Assembly (NCBI GenBank): GCA_910584995.1
Contig: CAJUDW010000001.1
Location: forward strand, 62,001-126,000
Reading direction: 5' to 3'
DNA from: an uncultured Oscillibacter sp.
GTDB lineage: Bacteria; Bacillota; Clostridia; Oscillospirales; Oscillospiraceae
DNA length: 64,000 nt
Positions 40,273-49,189 of this stretch are shown here, one piece after another; within the stretch, counting starts at the first letter, position 1; each line of letters starts with the position of its first letter. A program made the position numbers and the translations under genes. Under the pieces are notes generated by a model. It worked only from the letters and a program-made list of their open reading frames with translations, had not been told where the DNA came from and did not search any database.

Positions 40273-42357
40273 TTACCTCGATTCCATAGGGCCCTCCCGC
40301 AGGCGGGCCAGATAGGGGCAGGCGAAAAGATCTACCTTTCCCTGCGTGGGATTCAGGCTGGCGGTCAATATATCCTCCCTGAGGGACAGGGAAACAAGGC
40401 CCCGCTCCCGGAAAACCGCCAGGGACAAGGCTGTACGGAGGAAACTCTCGCTGCCCCCCGCCTCCGCCGCCAGCTGCCGGATAAAGGGCAGCAGCGGCTC
40501 CGCGGCTTTTCCGCTCCGCAGGCGGCGCTCCAGGGCCAGCCAGCAGGCGCCGAACTGATCCCGGGAAGCGTTCAGCCGCCCGGCCTCCTGGGCCGTCAGC
40601 GGTTCGCCCTCCAGCAGGCGGTGGAGGAGATCCAGGGCCTCCCCCTCATGGCGGCTGGGGGTTAGGGAGGGGCGCAGGTCAATCAACTGCAATTGCAGGG
40701 TAGTAGCCCCCCGGAAGGTGTTGGCCTGGAGATAAAAGGCGGCGTCCACCCGGGCGCCGGCGGCCACGCCGCACTCGGCCTCCGTGGTGGAGAAAAAGAT
40801 GGCGTCAAACCGGCAGGGGCCCTTGGAGAGGCGGAGTTTCACATGCCGTCCCTGGCCCACCGGCTGCACGGTGTCCACCGTGGCCCCCAGCAGGGCGAAA
40901 ACCGGGCGGGCGTTCCCCGCGCCGTAGGGCTCCAGCAGGCTCAGATGCTCTACCTCGGAGAGGGTCACAGCAGCAGGGGCGGCGATGGGGGCGTCCACCT
41001 CCAGGGAGGAGACAGGCAGTTCCCCGCCGGAGGCGGAGCGGACATAGCGGTTGATCCGCGTCCGGAACAGGGGGATGTTCTCCTCCGGGATGGTAAACCC
41101 GGCGGCCAATTCATGGCCGCCGAAGCCGTCCAGCAGATCCGTGCAGGACTCCAGGGCGGCGAAGAGGTTAAACCCGCCGTAGGACCGGCAGGAACCCTTC
41201 CCCGTGCCGTCCTTCAGGTGGATCATGAAGCTGGGGCAGGAGTATTTTTCGCTGAGGCGGGAGGCCACAATCCCCACCACCCCCTGATGCCAGTTCTCGC
41301 TGGAGAGCACCAGGGCGCTCCGCTCCTCCGTCCGGAGTTTTTCAATCTGGCTAATGGCGTCGGCGCAGATGGACTGCTCCACCGTCTGCCGTTCCCGGTT
41401 CAGATTGCACAGGGCCTGGGCCAGTTCCTCCGCCTGAGCGGGGTCGTCGGTCTCCAGCAGATCCACCGCCAGATCCGCCGCCCCCATACGTCCGGCGGCA
41501 TTAATCCGGGGGGAGAGGACAAATCCAATTTGGATGGAGGTAATAGGCTTTCCCAAAAGCCCTGCCTCCTTCAAAAGGGCGTGGACGCCCACAAAATCCG
41601 TATGGGGCAGGGCCTCCAGGCCGCAGGAGACAATCGTGCGGTTCTCCCCCTCCATCCGCATCACGTCGGCAATGGTACCGATGGCGGCCAGGGTGCAGTA
41701 CCGGGCAAAGAGGGCGTCTTCCCGGCTCTCGCCCCCCAGGGCCAGCACCAGCTTCAGCGCCACGCCCACCCCTGCCAGATGCTTGAAGGGGTAAGGGCAG
41801 TCCGGCCGGTGGGGATCCACCACGGCCACTGCCTCCGGCAGGGCCTCCTTACACTCGTGGTGATCGGTGATCACCACGTCCAGCCCCAGCGAGGCGGCAA
41901 AGGCTACCTCCTCGTTGCCGGTGATGCCGCAGTCCACCGTGATCATCAGCGTGGCCCCCTGGTCCCACAGGGCGCGGATAGCGTCCTTGGAAAGGCCGTA
42001 GCCGTCCTCAATCCGCCGGGGGATGTGCCGGAGGCACCGGACGCCGCAACTTTTCAAATAGTCCAGCAGTACCACCGTGGAGGTAATGCCGTCCACATCA
42101 TAGTCGCCGAAAACGGCGATAACCTCCCCTTCCGCAATGGCCCGCTGGATACGGGCCACCGCCTTATCCATGTCCCGCAGGAGCATGGGGGAGAGGGTCA
42201 GTTTCCGCTCCCGGTCCAAAAATTCCGCCGCGGCCTCCGGGGAGACAATGCCCCGGGCTGCCAGGACGGTGGAGAGAAGATAGGGATATCCGGCGTTTTG
42301 CAGCCGCGCCACATCCACCTGGGCGGGAGATCCGATATTCCATTTTTCGAATTTCAT
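40273..42357 (-). CDS. recJ: single-stranded-DNA-specific 5'-3' exonuclease RecJ
   Basis: A 694-residue DHH-family nuclease. Motifs: VFGDYDVDGITS (about 81-92), TVDCGI, VVITDHHECKEALP (DHH), GVGVALKL, INAAGRMG in the DHHA1 part, and GGHELAAGFTI. An OB-fold and a C-terminal extension of about 150 residues follow. RecJ resects DNA in recombination and mismatch repair. It is the first gene of the recJ-relA-dtd-MBL-hemZ run and has its own promoter; apt, often placed between recJ and relA, is missing. Confidence 0.95.
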   Translation of the reverse strand: MKFEKWNIGSPAQVDVARLQNAGYPYLLSTVLAARGIVSPEAAAEFLDRERKLTLSPMLLRDMDKAVARIQRAIAEGEVIAVFGDYDVDGITSTVVLLDYLKSCGVRCLRHIPRRIEDGYGLSKDAIRALWDQGATLMITVDCGITGNEEVAFAASLGLDVVITDHHECKEALPEAVAVVDPHRPDCPYPFKHLAGVGVALKLVLALGGESREDALFARYCTLAAIGTIADVMRMEGENRTIVSCGLEALPHTDFVGVHALLKEAGLLGKPITSIQIGFVLSPRINAAGRMGAADLAVDLLETDDPAQAEELAQALCNLNRERQTVEQSICADAISQIEKLRTEERSALVLSSENWHQGVVGIVASRLSEKYSCPSFMIHLKDGTGKGSCRSYGGFNLFAALESCTDLLDGFGGHELAAGFTIPEENIPLFRTRINRYVRSASGGELPVSSLEVDAPIAAPAAVTLSEVEHLSLLEPYGAGNARPVFALLGATVDTVQPVGQGRHVKLRLSKGPCRFDAIFFSTTEAECGVAAGARVDAAFYLQANTFRGATTLQLQLIDLRPSLTPSRHEGEALDLLHRLLEGEPLTAQEAGRLNASRDQFGACWLALERRLRSGKAAEPLLPFIRQLAAEAGGSESFLRTALSLAVFRERGLVSLSLREDILTASLNPTQGKVDLFACPYLARLREGPMESR

Positions 42358-42402
42358 GAAAACAGGACCTCCTTCCCTCCAATTTTAGCGTATCACTTGG
42401 TT

Positions 42403-42431
42403 ATTATAACAGGAATCACCCCTCAGGTAAA
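42403..42431 (-). promoter_or_regulatory. promoter of the recJ-relA operon
   Basis: On the minus strand TTTACC (42426-42431), 17 bp and a consensus TATAAT (42403-42408), about 45 bp upstream of recJ. Confidence 0.75.
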
Positions 42432-42493
42432 GAAAAAATCTCTGTGCGGGACACCGAATTTCCGCCTTTTCGCCGGATTTCGACCAGCCCCAT

Positions 42494-42522
42494 TTGACGA
42501 AACAGCCAATTCTTGCTATAAT
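42494..42522 (+). promoter_or_regulatory. promoter of the SLH / GH18-like gene
   Basis: TTGACG (42494-42499), 17 bp and TATAAT (42517-42522), with a leader of about 120 nt. Confidence 0.8.
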
Positions 42523-42653
42523 GCCCGAAAGATACCGGTTTTTAGGGCGGACTTTCGCCCGGGAATCAGGCCCCTGCGCCCGGAAACACCGGCGGAAGCC
42601 CTCCGCCTTTCCGGCCTGCCAATGTCAAAAACACACAAAAGGAGCAACCAAAT

Positions 42654-44204
42654 ATGAAGAAACTACCCTTCCGGCGGTTCCTCAGCTGTCTGGCCCTCTG
42701 CGCCCTGCTGACGGGGATGCTGCCCGCCTCCGCATCGGCCGTCCCGCCCAAGGCCTCCGGAACCCAGTTCCGGGACGTGTCCGCCTCCCATCCGGCGGCG
42801 GCGTCCATCCGGCGCTGCGCAGAACTGGGCTTCCTCCAGGGAGAGACCGCCTCCAGCTTCGGGATGGGCAAATCCCTGGCCCGGGGCGATTTCGTGGCGG
42901 CATTGAACCGCGTCTTCGGCTGGGAGACAGTCCGGCCTGAGCGGCCCTCCTATCAGGATGTGCCCGTTTCCTCCGGATACTATACCGCCGTGGAAACCGC
43001 CGCCGCCAACGGGGCCCTGACGGGCCAGACGGACACCTTCCGCCCCGCCGAATCCATCACCCGGGAGGAGGCCGCCGTTATGCTGGTCCGGGCCCTGGGC
43101 TACGCCAACCTGGCCGGCCCCGCCCAGGATCTGCCCATCCCCTACCGGGACGTGCGGACCAACCTGGGGTACATCACCATCGCCTACGATTTCAGTTTGA
43201 TAGACGGCACCTCCGGCTTCACTTTCTCGCCGTCCGATCCGCTCAAGCGGGAGGACGCAGCAGTTTCCTTGGTGCGCCTCTACGATAAGATCCAGAATCC
43301 CGCCTCCCGAGGCCACGGGGTGGCCGCTTCCCTGGAGGACGTCCCGGAGGGCTGCGCCACCGCCGCCATCCCCGCCCTTCGGCTGATGTACACCGGCCAG
43401 CCCAACCTGGTATCCACCATGGATCCGGAAGAGGCCGCCAAACTGCGGGAGGCGCTGCAAACCTCCGGCGTCACGGCGCTGCTGTGCGTCACCGGCGGGC
43501 CCACCTCTCTGAACGGCACCCCCGCCGAGACTGCCGCTGTCCTGGCGGAGGCGGTGAAAACCGGCGGCTACGATGGGCTGTACCTGGATCTTGGCAGTTT
43601 CAAAGGTTCCCAAGGGAAACTAATGACCCGTCTGGTGCGGCATATCAAAGATGCCCTGGGGGACACGCCCTTTTATCTGGTGGCGGACGCCCCCGTCTGG
43701 CACGGCGAGGGCTCCGGCGACGAAGACGCCGGAGGCTACGACTGCGATATCCTCGGCCAGATTGCGGACAAGCTGATCCTGCGCCTGCCCACTTACGCCG
43801 GGGAGGAGGGCGCAGATCTCCCCACGGCCCCCATAGAGCCCCTGGAGGAACTTTACTACGCCCTGGGCCAGCTGCGGGACGCGGTGGACTGGAGCCGCCT
43901 TGCCATTTTGGCCACCACTACCGGAAATCTGTACATCAACGGGAAGGAAAGCGGTGAACTCTCCCGAGCGGAACTGCTGGAACTGCTGGAAAACGAGACC
44001 GCCGCTGCCCACTATTTCGACCGCTACGGCTGCTCGTATCTCACCGCCCGCTATGAGGAGAAAAACACGGAATACCGGCTGTCGGCCTGGTATCTGGATC
44101 AGCAGGCCCTGGAGGCCCGTTCCAAGATGGCGGCGCTCTTCGGCGTGAACCAGGTCTTTATCAGCAGCTTTGCGGATCTCCCTGCGGCGGCCCCGGCGGC
44201 GTAA
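42654..44204 (+). CDS. SLH-domain surface protein with degenerate GH18-like domain
   Basis: A 516-residue exported protein. The signal peptide ends near ASASAVPP (about 28). Three SLH repeats (about 38-220: FRDVSASHPAAASIRRCAELGF, YQDVPVSSGYYTAVETAAANG, YRDVRTNLGYITIAYDFSLIDG) anchor it to cell-wall polymer. The rest (about 235-510) looks like a TIM-barrel of the GH18 chitinase/spore-lytic type: GGYDGLYLDLGSF sits where DGxxxDxE is expected, but Gly replaces the catalytic Glu. It may therefore bind rather than cut glycan. The GH18 assignment is by pattern only. Confidence 0.75.
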   Translation: MKKLPFRRFLSCLALCALLTGMLPASASAVPPKASGTQFRDVSASHPAAASIRRCAELGFLQGETASSFGMGKSLARGDFVAALNRVFGWETVRPERPSYQDVPVSSGYYTAVETAAANGALTGQTDTFRPAESITREEAAVMLVRALGYANLAGPAQDLPIPYRDVRTNLGYITIAYDFSLIDGTSGFTFSPSDPLKREDAAVSLVRLYDKIQNPASRGHGVAASLEDVPEGCATAAIPALRLMYTGQPNLVSTMDPEEAAKLREALQTSGVTALLCVTGGPTSLNGTPAETAAVLAEAVKTGGYDGLYLDLGSFKGSQGKLMTRLVRHIKDALGDTPFYLVADAPVWHGEGSGDEDAGGYDCDILGQIADKLILRLPTYAGEEGADLPTAPIEPLEELYYALGQLRDAVDWSRLAILATTTGNLYINGKESGELSRAELLELLENETAAAHYFDRYGCSYLTARYEEKNTEYRLSAWYLDQQALEARSKMAALFGVNQVFISSFADLPAAAPAA

Positions 44205-44258
44205 GCTGCACGGACGCTTTTATCCGGCAAACCGGACGCGGCCCTTCAAGCATAAAGA

Positions 44259-44291
44259 TACGGCCTGTCCGCCGAAAGCGGACAGGCCGTA
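44259..44291. terminator. bidirectional terminator after the SLH gene
   Basis: TACGGCCTGTCCGC (44259-44272) and its exact complement (44278-44291) enclose CGAAA. On the minus strand it is followed by TCTTT, on the plus strand by a non-T sequence; the flanking genes converge. Confidence 0.75.
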
Positions 44292-44364
44292 GTGCATCCG
44301 GATATGATCTTCTCTGGAGTCCGCCGCCATTTTTCCGGACGGCGGCGTCCCCGATGGAAGCGCC

Positions 44365-44775
44365 TTACAGGTACTTCCGCATCCCTTCCGTGGCGGAAGC
44401 GGGATCGGCGCTGATGGTGACGGTGAACTTGATGTTGTTCCGCTCTCCGAATACATCCAGCCAGTTCAGGAATTCCTCCGTCTCCTGGATGCTGCTCTGG
44501 CCCACGGTCTTGAGCAGGTTGTCAATAAAGACGTGGGAAATGTCGTAATTCCCAGCATACAGCCCGCTGATGAATCCGCGGAACAGATCGAAGCTTTTCA
44601 ATTTATATTCCTGCGCGTCGATAAGCCGGATATGGTAATGGATGTCGTATGTCATGTTGCGGTTAGCCTCAATGCACACCACATTGCCGGGTTCGTCCTT
44701 CGCCGCGTTGTTTATCAGTTCGATGAGCTGCTTGGTCTTTCCGGAGCCTTTCACGCCCATAATAAGTCTGACCAT
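44365..44775 (-). CDS. small P-loop ATPase-like protein, function unknown
   Basis: A 136-residue protein with a Walker A motif GVKGSGKT at residues 7-14 and a hydrophobic strand ending in Asp (HVFIDNLL, about 81-88) as a likely Walker B. The N-terminus MVRLIMGVKGSGKTKQLIELIN recalls ParA, thymidine-kinase or PilT-like P-loops, but the protein is too short for any of these. I do not recognise the family. GGAGAG precedes the ATG. It lies alone downstream of dacF, separated by a terminator. Confidence 0.75.
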   Translation of the reverse strand: MVRLIMGVKGSGKTKQLIELINNAAKDEPGNVVCIEANRNMTYDIHYHIRLIDAQEYKLKSFDLFRGFISGLYAGNYDISHVFIDNLLKTVGQSSIQETEEFLNWLDVFGERNNIKFTVTISADPASATEGMRKYL

Positions 44776-44832
44776 ATGAAGTCACTCTCCTGTTTTGTTA
44801 GTGTCGCCTGAAAGTGCAGGCGCGTGTTCTTG

Positions 44833-44861
44833 TTTATAGAATACCATAAGACCGTGGAAAA
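44833..44861 (-). promoter_or_regulatory. weak candidate promoter of the small P-loop gene
   Basis: On the minus strand TTTTCC (44856-44861), 17 bp and TATAAA (44833-44838). Confidence 0.35.
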
Positions 44862-44916
44862 AACAATCCAAAAAAGCAAATTTGATGATTGTTCACATTT
44901 TCCCGCATCAGGATGC

Positions 44917-44955
44917 CAAAAGCCGCCGGGAAACCTCTCCCGGCGGCTTGTTTTT
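44917..44955 (-). terminator. intrinsic terminator after dacF
   Basis: AGCCGCCGGG and CCCGGCGGCT form a perfect 10-bp stem across AAACCTCT. On the minus strand it is followed by TTTTGG; the plus side also has GTTTTT. Confidence 0.8.
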
Positions 44956-44972
44956 CCCTTTTACGTCGATTT

Positions 44973-46094
44973 TCAGGCGGACAAAAACGCCATTTTCAAG
45001 GTCCGCAGCAGCATCTGTCCATAGGTGATCCGGGGAACCTCCTCCCCGGCCAAAATGGGAATTTCCGCCACAACCTCATCCCCCGCAGTCACGGTCAGCA
45101 CACCCAGGGAATCCCCTGCCTTCACCGGCGCCTCCACGGATTCTGTCATGGACACCGTCTGCTGGAGCGTCCCCGCCTTGGCCTTTTCCAGCAGCAGCTT
45201 GCCGCCCTCGCCCAACACTGGCTGGACTGTGGCCTGGGTGCCCAGCGTCACCGGCAGCGGGGCCAGGGGCGTCTCCGGCACAACAGATTTCAGGGCGTAT
45301 CCGGCGAAGCCGTAGGACAGGAGGGCCTGGGCGTCCTCAAACCGCTGGGCGGAGGTGGCGTCCTTCATGATGACGGCAATCAGTTCCATGCCGTCCCGCT
45401 CCGCCGTGCCGGAGAGGCAGTAGAGCGCACTGGCGGTAAAGCCGGTTTTCAGGCCGGTCGCCCCGTCGTAAAACCGGATGAGGCGGTTTGTGTTCACCAG
45501 CTGGGACTCCCCGCCCCGGAGGGAGTCCATCCAGACAGTGGTAAACTGCCGGATATCCGGGTGATGCTGGATCAGTTCCCGGCTCATGAGGGCAATATCG
45601 TGGGCTGAGGTGACGTGTCCCGCCGCAGGGAGGCCTGTGGCGTTTTTAAATGTGGTATCCGCCATGCCCAACTCTGCCGCCCGCTGGTTCATCTGCTCCA
45701 CAAAGGAATCCTCACTGCCGGCGATATGCTCCGCCAGAGCCACGGCGCAGTCGTTGGCGGAAACGACGCACACGGCTTTCAGCATCTCCCCGGCGGTCAT
45801 CTGTTCGTTCTCCTTCAGCCAGATTTGGGAGCCGCCCATGGAGCAGGCGTGGGCGGAGGCGGTAATGACGGTATCGTAGGACATCTGTCCGCTGTCAATG
45901 GCCTCCATGGTGAGGAGAATGGTCATAATCTTGGTGACGCTGGCAGGTTCCAGCTTTTCGTGCTCGTTTTTGGCGTAGAGAACTGCGCCGGTTTCCTTTT
46001 CCATCAGGAGGGCAGAGGGCGCCGCCACATCCACAGCTCCGGCGCTGGTGCCCAGTACCAGCAATGCGCCCAGCAGGGCCAAAAGTTTTTTCAT
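44973..46094 (-). CDS. D-alanyl-D-alanine carboxypeptidase (DacF/PBP5 type)
   Basis: A 373-residue low-molecular-weight penicillin-binding protein. A signal peptide (MKKLLALLGALLVLGTSAGA) leads to the S11 motifs: PASVTKIMT (SxxK, about 50-58), VSANDCAVA (SxN, about 111-119) and GLKTGFT (KTG, about 213-219). A beta-rich PBP5_C domain (about 255-345) and a short amphipathic C-terminus follow. It trims the terminal D-Ala from peptidoglycan stem peptides. The sporulation paralog DacF and vegetative DacA cannot be told apart here. Confidence 0.94.
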   Translation of the reverse strand: MKKLLALLGALLVLGTSAGAVDVAAPSALLMEKETGAVLYAKNEHEKLEPASVTKIMTILLTMEAIDSGQMSYDTVITASAHACSMGGSQIWLKENEQMTAGEMLKAVCVVSANDCAVALAEHIAGSEDSFVEQMNQRAAELGMADTTFKNATGLPAAGHVTSAHDIALMSRELIQHHPDIRQFTTVWMDSLRGGESQLVNTNRLIRFYDGATGLKTGFTASALYCLSGTAERDGMELIAVIMKDATSAQRFEDAQALLSYGFAGYALKSVVPETPLAPLPVTLGTQATVQPVLGEGGKLLLEKAKAGTLQQTVSMTESVEAPVKAGDSLGVLTVTAGDEVVAEIPILAGEEVPRITYGQMLLRTLKMAFLSA

Positions 46095-46400
46095 GGAAAT
46101 CCCCCTTTGCGGTATTGGTACACTCTATGAGAAAGCGGGGACATTCATGACAGGCCGGGGACGATGGGGTGCGCCAAGGCCGCCGGGGGAAACGGCCTGC
46201 TGTCCGGCTGTTTTGTCCTCGTACAAGCGATCCCTGATGATTCCGGAGATATACGCCAATCGGGACAGGGCCGGATCGCTTCAGCAGCGAAGCAGTTTTC
46301 CCTTTTTACATAAGGGAGGGCAGCAATGATTCCCCTTGCATTGCTGTCTGTAAAATGTTATGATAAACCTACAAATAATACCAAAAGAGAGAGACTGCAT
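46095..46400. other. divergent intergenic region between dacF and the GntR gene
   Basis: This contains the GntR promoter. I could not find a convincing dacF promoter, and no gene is visible. Confidence 0.45.
46336..46364 (+). promoter_or_regulatory. promoter of the GntR regulator gene
   Basis: TTGCAT (46336-46341), 17 bp and TATGAT (46359-46364). Confidence 0.7.
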
Positions 46401-47129
46401 ATGATCGATCATAACTCTGCCGTCCCCATGTACATCCAGCTGGCAAATCTCATTTCTGATGCGATTTACCAGGGTGAATACCGGCCCGGCGATAAACTCC
46501 CCTCAGAAAATATGCTCTGCCGGGCGTATAGCGTCAGCCGCATCACGGTGCGCCAGGCGCTGAACTTCTTAATCCAGCAGGGTCTCGTCTTCTCCGTCCA
46601 TGGAAAGGGGACTTTTGTCAAAACCCCCGCCATCAGCCATGAACTGAACAAAATCGTCAGCTTCAGCCGCGTGCTCCAGTTGAAAGGCTTAAAGGGCCAC
46701 ACCTGCATACAGTCTTTTCAGCCGAAAATCCCCAGCACAGGGGCGTATGCCCTTTTGGGCAGCGAAGTAGCTAACCTGAACCTTTTGGGTTATGCTTCCG
46801 AATCCCCAATCGTCTACTACTGCTCTTATTTCAGGCCGGTATTGGGGGAGAAAATGCGGGACGCCGCTATGGCGAAGGAGCAGGCAGGCGTTGCATTTTC
46901 CACATATGATTTGTATGAAGAGGCAGGCGTTTCGCTGTCCCGCGTGGAACAGACAATCAGCGCAATCAATGCCACCGCTGAGTTGGCACATATTTTGGAA
47001 CTGTCCCGCGGCAAGGCCCTGATTGTGCTGGAATCCATCTATTACTCTGTAGACGGTACGCCGCTGGAGTATAAAACCGGTTATTACCGTTCCGACATTT
47101 ACTCTTTCCATCTGCTTAGGCAGGTGTGA
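46401..47129 (+). CDS. GntR-family regulator, HutC subfamily
   Basis: A 242-residue regulator. The winged helix (about 5-75) reads MYIQLANLISDAIYQGEYRPGDKLPSE and SRITVRQALNFLIQQGLV, with HGKGTFV as the wing. The C-terminal UTRA-type ligand domain (about 90-240) ends SVDGTPLEYKTGYYRSDIYSF. It most likely controls the following AtuA/TRAP operon, whose promoter carries two palindromes of the GT...AC kind bound by HutC proteins. The start at 46401 follows GAGAG. The inducer is unknown. Confidence 0.9.
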   Translation: MIDHNSAVPMYIQLANLISDAIYQGEYRPGDKLPSENMLCRAYSVSRITVRQALNFLIQQGLVFSVHGKGTFVKTPAISHELNKIVSFSRVLQLKGLKGHTCIQSFQPKIPSTGAYALLGSEVANLNLLGYASESPIVYYCSYFRPVLGEKMRDAAMAKEQAGVAFSTYDLYEEAGVSLSRVEQTISAINATAELAHILELSRGKALIVLESIYYSVDGTPLEYKTGYYRSDIYSFHLLRQV

Positions 47130-47149
47130 TCTTGCAGTCTTGATTTTGT

Positions 47150-47182
47150 AAAGCCGTATTCCATAGGGAATACGGCTTTTTC
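47150..47182 (+). terminator. intrinsic terminator after the GntR gene
   Basis: AAGCCGTATTCC pairs with GGAATACGGCTT across a short loop and is followed by TTTC. Confidence 0.92.
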
Positions 47183-47293
47183 TTGTGCAAAAATCACATT
47201 TTCAGGCAGCGATTTTTTGCGCCGCTGTCTATCCCCCACAAAAATGCCAGCAATAATTGAGAAAAACGACGAGTAAAAAATGCCGAAAAAGTA

Positions 47294-47322
47294 TTGACAG
47301 ATCCCGCCTCAGTTGTTAAGCT
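47294..47322 (+). promoter_or_regulatory. promoter of the AtuA/DUF4387/TRAP operon
   Basis: A consensus TTGACA (47294-47299) with TAAGCT at 17 bp (47317-47322). The -10 is poor and lies inside a palindrome, as expected for a repressed promoter. Confidence 0.55.
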
Positions 47323-47327
47323 TAACA
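47314..47327. promoter_or_regulatory. candidate GntR operator 1
   Basis: TGTTAAGCTTAACA is a perfect 14-bp palindrome covering the predicted -10 region. It contains the GT(N)TA...TA(N)AC form typical of HutC-type sites. Confidence 0.55.
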
Positions 47328-47329
47328 TA

Positions 47330-47345
47330 ACTTGTTATTACAAGT
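47330..47345. promoter_or_regulatory. candidate GntR operator 2
   Basis: ACTTGT-TATT-ACAAGT is a perfect inverted repeat with 6-bp arms, 2 bp after operator 1. The core GT-N4-AC again fits the GntR superfamily. Confidence 0.55.
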
Positions 47346-47383
47346 CATACGGCATAAACACAAGATTGTGAGGAGGATCTATC

Positions 47384-48754
47384 ATGGCTAAAGACACGTT
47401 AAGAATCATTTCCCCCAATGGCCATCTCGGCTTTGCCCCCACCAAGGAAGAGAGTTTCTACATTGGCGCCGCAACGAAGCCGGACTATTACTGCTGCGAC
47501 TCCGGCAGTGATGACATCGGCCCCGTCCCCCTGGGAATGGACAAGTGCGCCAGCCATCCCGACTGGCAGTATCACGACCTGGAACTGATGCTGTTGGCCG
47601 CCCGGGAGCAGGGCGTCCCCATGATCATTGGTTCCTCCGGCGATACCGGCACCAACAGCCGTGTGGATATGTACGTGGATATGATCCGCGACATGGCCAA
47701 GAAACACAACCTGAAGAAGTTCAAGCTGGCCTATTTCTATTCCGAGGTTGACAAGGAATATCTCCGCAAGAAGATGCAGGCCGGCGAAAAGATTGAAGGC
47801 CTGAACAGCCGTACAGACCTGACGCTTGAAGAACTGGACGCCACCACCCGCATCGTGGCCGTCGCCGGCGTACATCCCTTCGTGAAAGCCCTGGAGATGG
47901 GCGCTGACGTCATCATCGGCGGCCGCACCTCCGACGCCTGCGTATTCGCCTCCGCCGCCATCCATGAGGGATTCCCCGAGAACATCGCCTATTACACCGG
48001 CAAGGTCCTGGAGTGCGCCTCCTTCTGCTGCGAGCCCTATGGCGCCAAGGAGTCCGTCATCGGCACCATCACCAAGGACGATGTAAAAGTCACCGCCATG
48101 GCCCCCTTCCAGCGCTGCACCATCGCCTCCGTAGCCGGTCATGCCATGTACGAGCGCACCAACCCCTATTACGAGTACGTCGCCGGCGGCTGCCTGGATA
48201 TGAGCGAGTGTAAATATGAGCAGTTCGACGAAAAGACCTGCCGCATCACCAACCCCAAGTTCATCCCCATCGACGGCCGCGTGAAGATCAAACTGGAGGG
48301 CTCCGGCTATGTGGGCAAGCGTTATCTGGGCATGGCCGGTATCCGCGACCCCTACACCATCAAGAACATCGACAAGGTCATTGAGTGGGCCAAATCCCAG
48401 GTAGCGGAGCGTCATCCCGACGACAAGTATGAACTGAGTTACCGCATCTTCGGCAAGAACGGCGTCATGGGCGATCTGGAACCTATCAAGGAGACAAAGT
48501 CTCACGAACTGCTGGTCGTTGTGGAAGGTGTCGCCGATAATGACAAACTCGCCGAGGAAGTCACGCTGATCGGCATGCGCCAGATCTTCTACGCCCGCCT
48601 GCCTGAGGTCAAGGGCACCGCCGGTACTGCCGCGTTCATCCTGGACGAGGTCACTAAGATCTCTGACGCTTACACCTGGACGATGGATCACACCGTGGCG
48701 GTGGACGATCCCCTGGAACTGTTCCCCATCTCCATGATCGAAATCGGCGAATAA
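47384..48754 (+). CDS. AtuA-like (DUF1446) acyclic terpene utilisation family protein
   Basis: A 456-residue protein of the AtuA/DUF1446 family: PNGHLGF at the N-terminus, YCCDSGSDDIGP, GSSGDTGTNSRVDMY, ADVIIGGRTSDACVFASAAIH and AGGCLDMSECKYEQFDE. AtuA was found in Pseudomonas citronellol/geraniol degradation, but the family is widespread in other acid-degrading operons and its reaction is not established. GAGGAGG precedes the ATG. A DUF4387 gene follows after 14 bp, a pairing seen widely, which suggests that the two form a complex. Confidence 0.85.
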   Translation: MAKDTLRIISPNGHLGFAPTKEESFYIGAATKPDYYCCDSGSDDIGPVPLGMDKCASHPDWQYHDLELMLLAAREQGVPMIIGSSGDTGTNSRVDMYVDMIRDMAKKHNLKKFKLAYFYSEVDKEYLRKKMQAGEKIEGLNSRTDLTLEELDATTRIVAVAGVHPFVKALEMGADVIIGGRTSDACVFASAAIHEGFPENIAYYTGKVLECASFCCEPYGAKESVIGTITKDDVKVTAMAPFQRCTIASVAGHAMYERTNPYYEYVAGGCLDMSECKYEQFDEKTCRITNPKFIPIDGRVKIKLEGSGYVGKRYLGMAGIRDPYTIKNIDKVIEWAKSQVAERHPDDKYELSYRIFGKNGVMGDLEPIKETKSHELLVVVEGVADNDKLAEEVTLIGMRQIFYARLPEVKGTAGTAAFILDEVTKISDAYTWTMDHTVAVDDPLELFPISMIEIGE

Positions 48755-48768
48755 GGAGGAATTGTATC

Positions 48769-49095
48769 ATGAAAACTGTAAAACTTGTTGATCTGGCCAA
48801 AACTATCCGCAGCAAAAACGCCGGCACCGACCGCATTACGTTCGACATCATCTTCCGTGATCCCGCCAACTATGAGATGGTCAAGAAGAGCGGCGTTCTG
48901 AACAAGAAGTTTGTCTCCGAACTGTACGGCGTCCCCGAGAGCCGTATTGCCGACTTTGTGGAGTTCGACCCCGGCTACGCCATCAAATTCACCATCAACC
49001 GCCTGAAACCCTCCGGTTCCTTCGGCGAGGGCGACGTGTTCGGCTGCCAGCAGTATCCGCCTCTGCTGGATATTGAGATCCCCGTGGAGGATTGA
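48769..49095 (+). CDS. DUF4387 family protein
   Basis: A 108-residue protein with the DUF4387 features KLVDLAKTIRSKNAGTDRITFDIIF, VSELYGVPESRI, AIKFTINRLKPSGSFGEGDVFGCQQYPPLLDI. No function is known. It usually lies beside AtuA-type genes, as here, and is likely a small subunit or partner of that protein. AGGAGG is present 7 nt before its ATG. Confidence 0.87.
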   Translation: MKTVKLVDLAKTIRSKNAGTDRITFDIIFRDPANYEMVKKSGVLNKKFVSELYGVPESRIADFVEFDPGYAIKFTINRLKPSGSFGEGDVFGCQQYPPLLDIEIPVED

Positions 49096-49189
49096 TCTAT
49101 CTAAGATTCGGTACAAATCGTTTGGGCTGCCGGGTCGTAACTGACACGATCCGGCAGCCCTATACCATTTTTAGGAGAGGAGAAGCACA

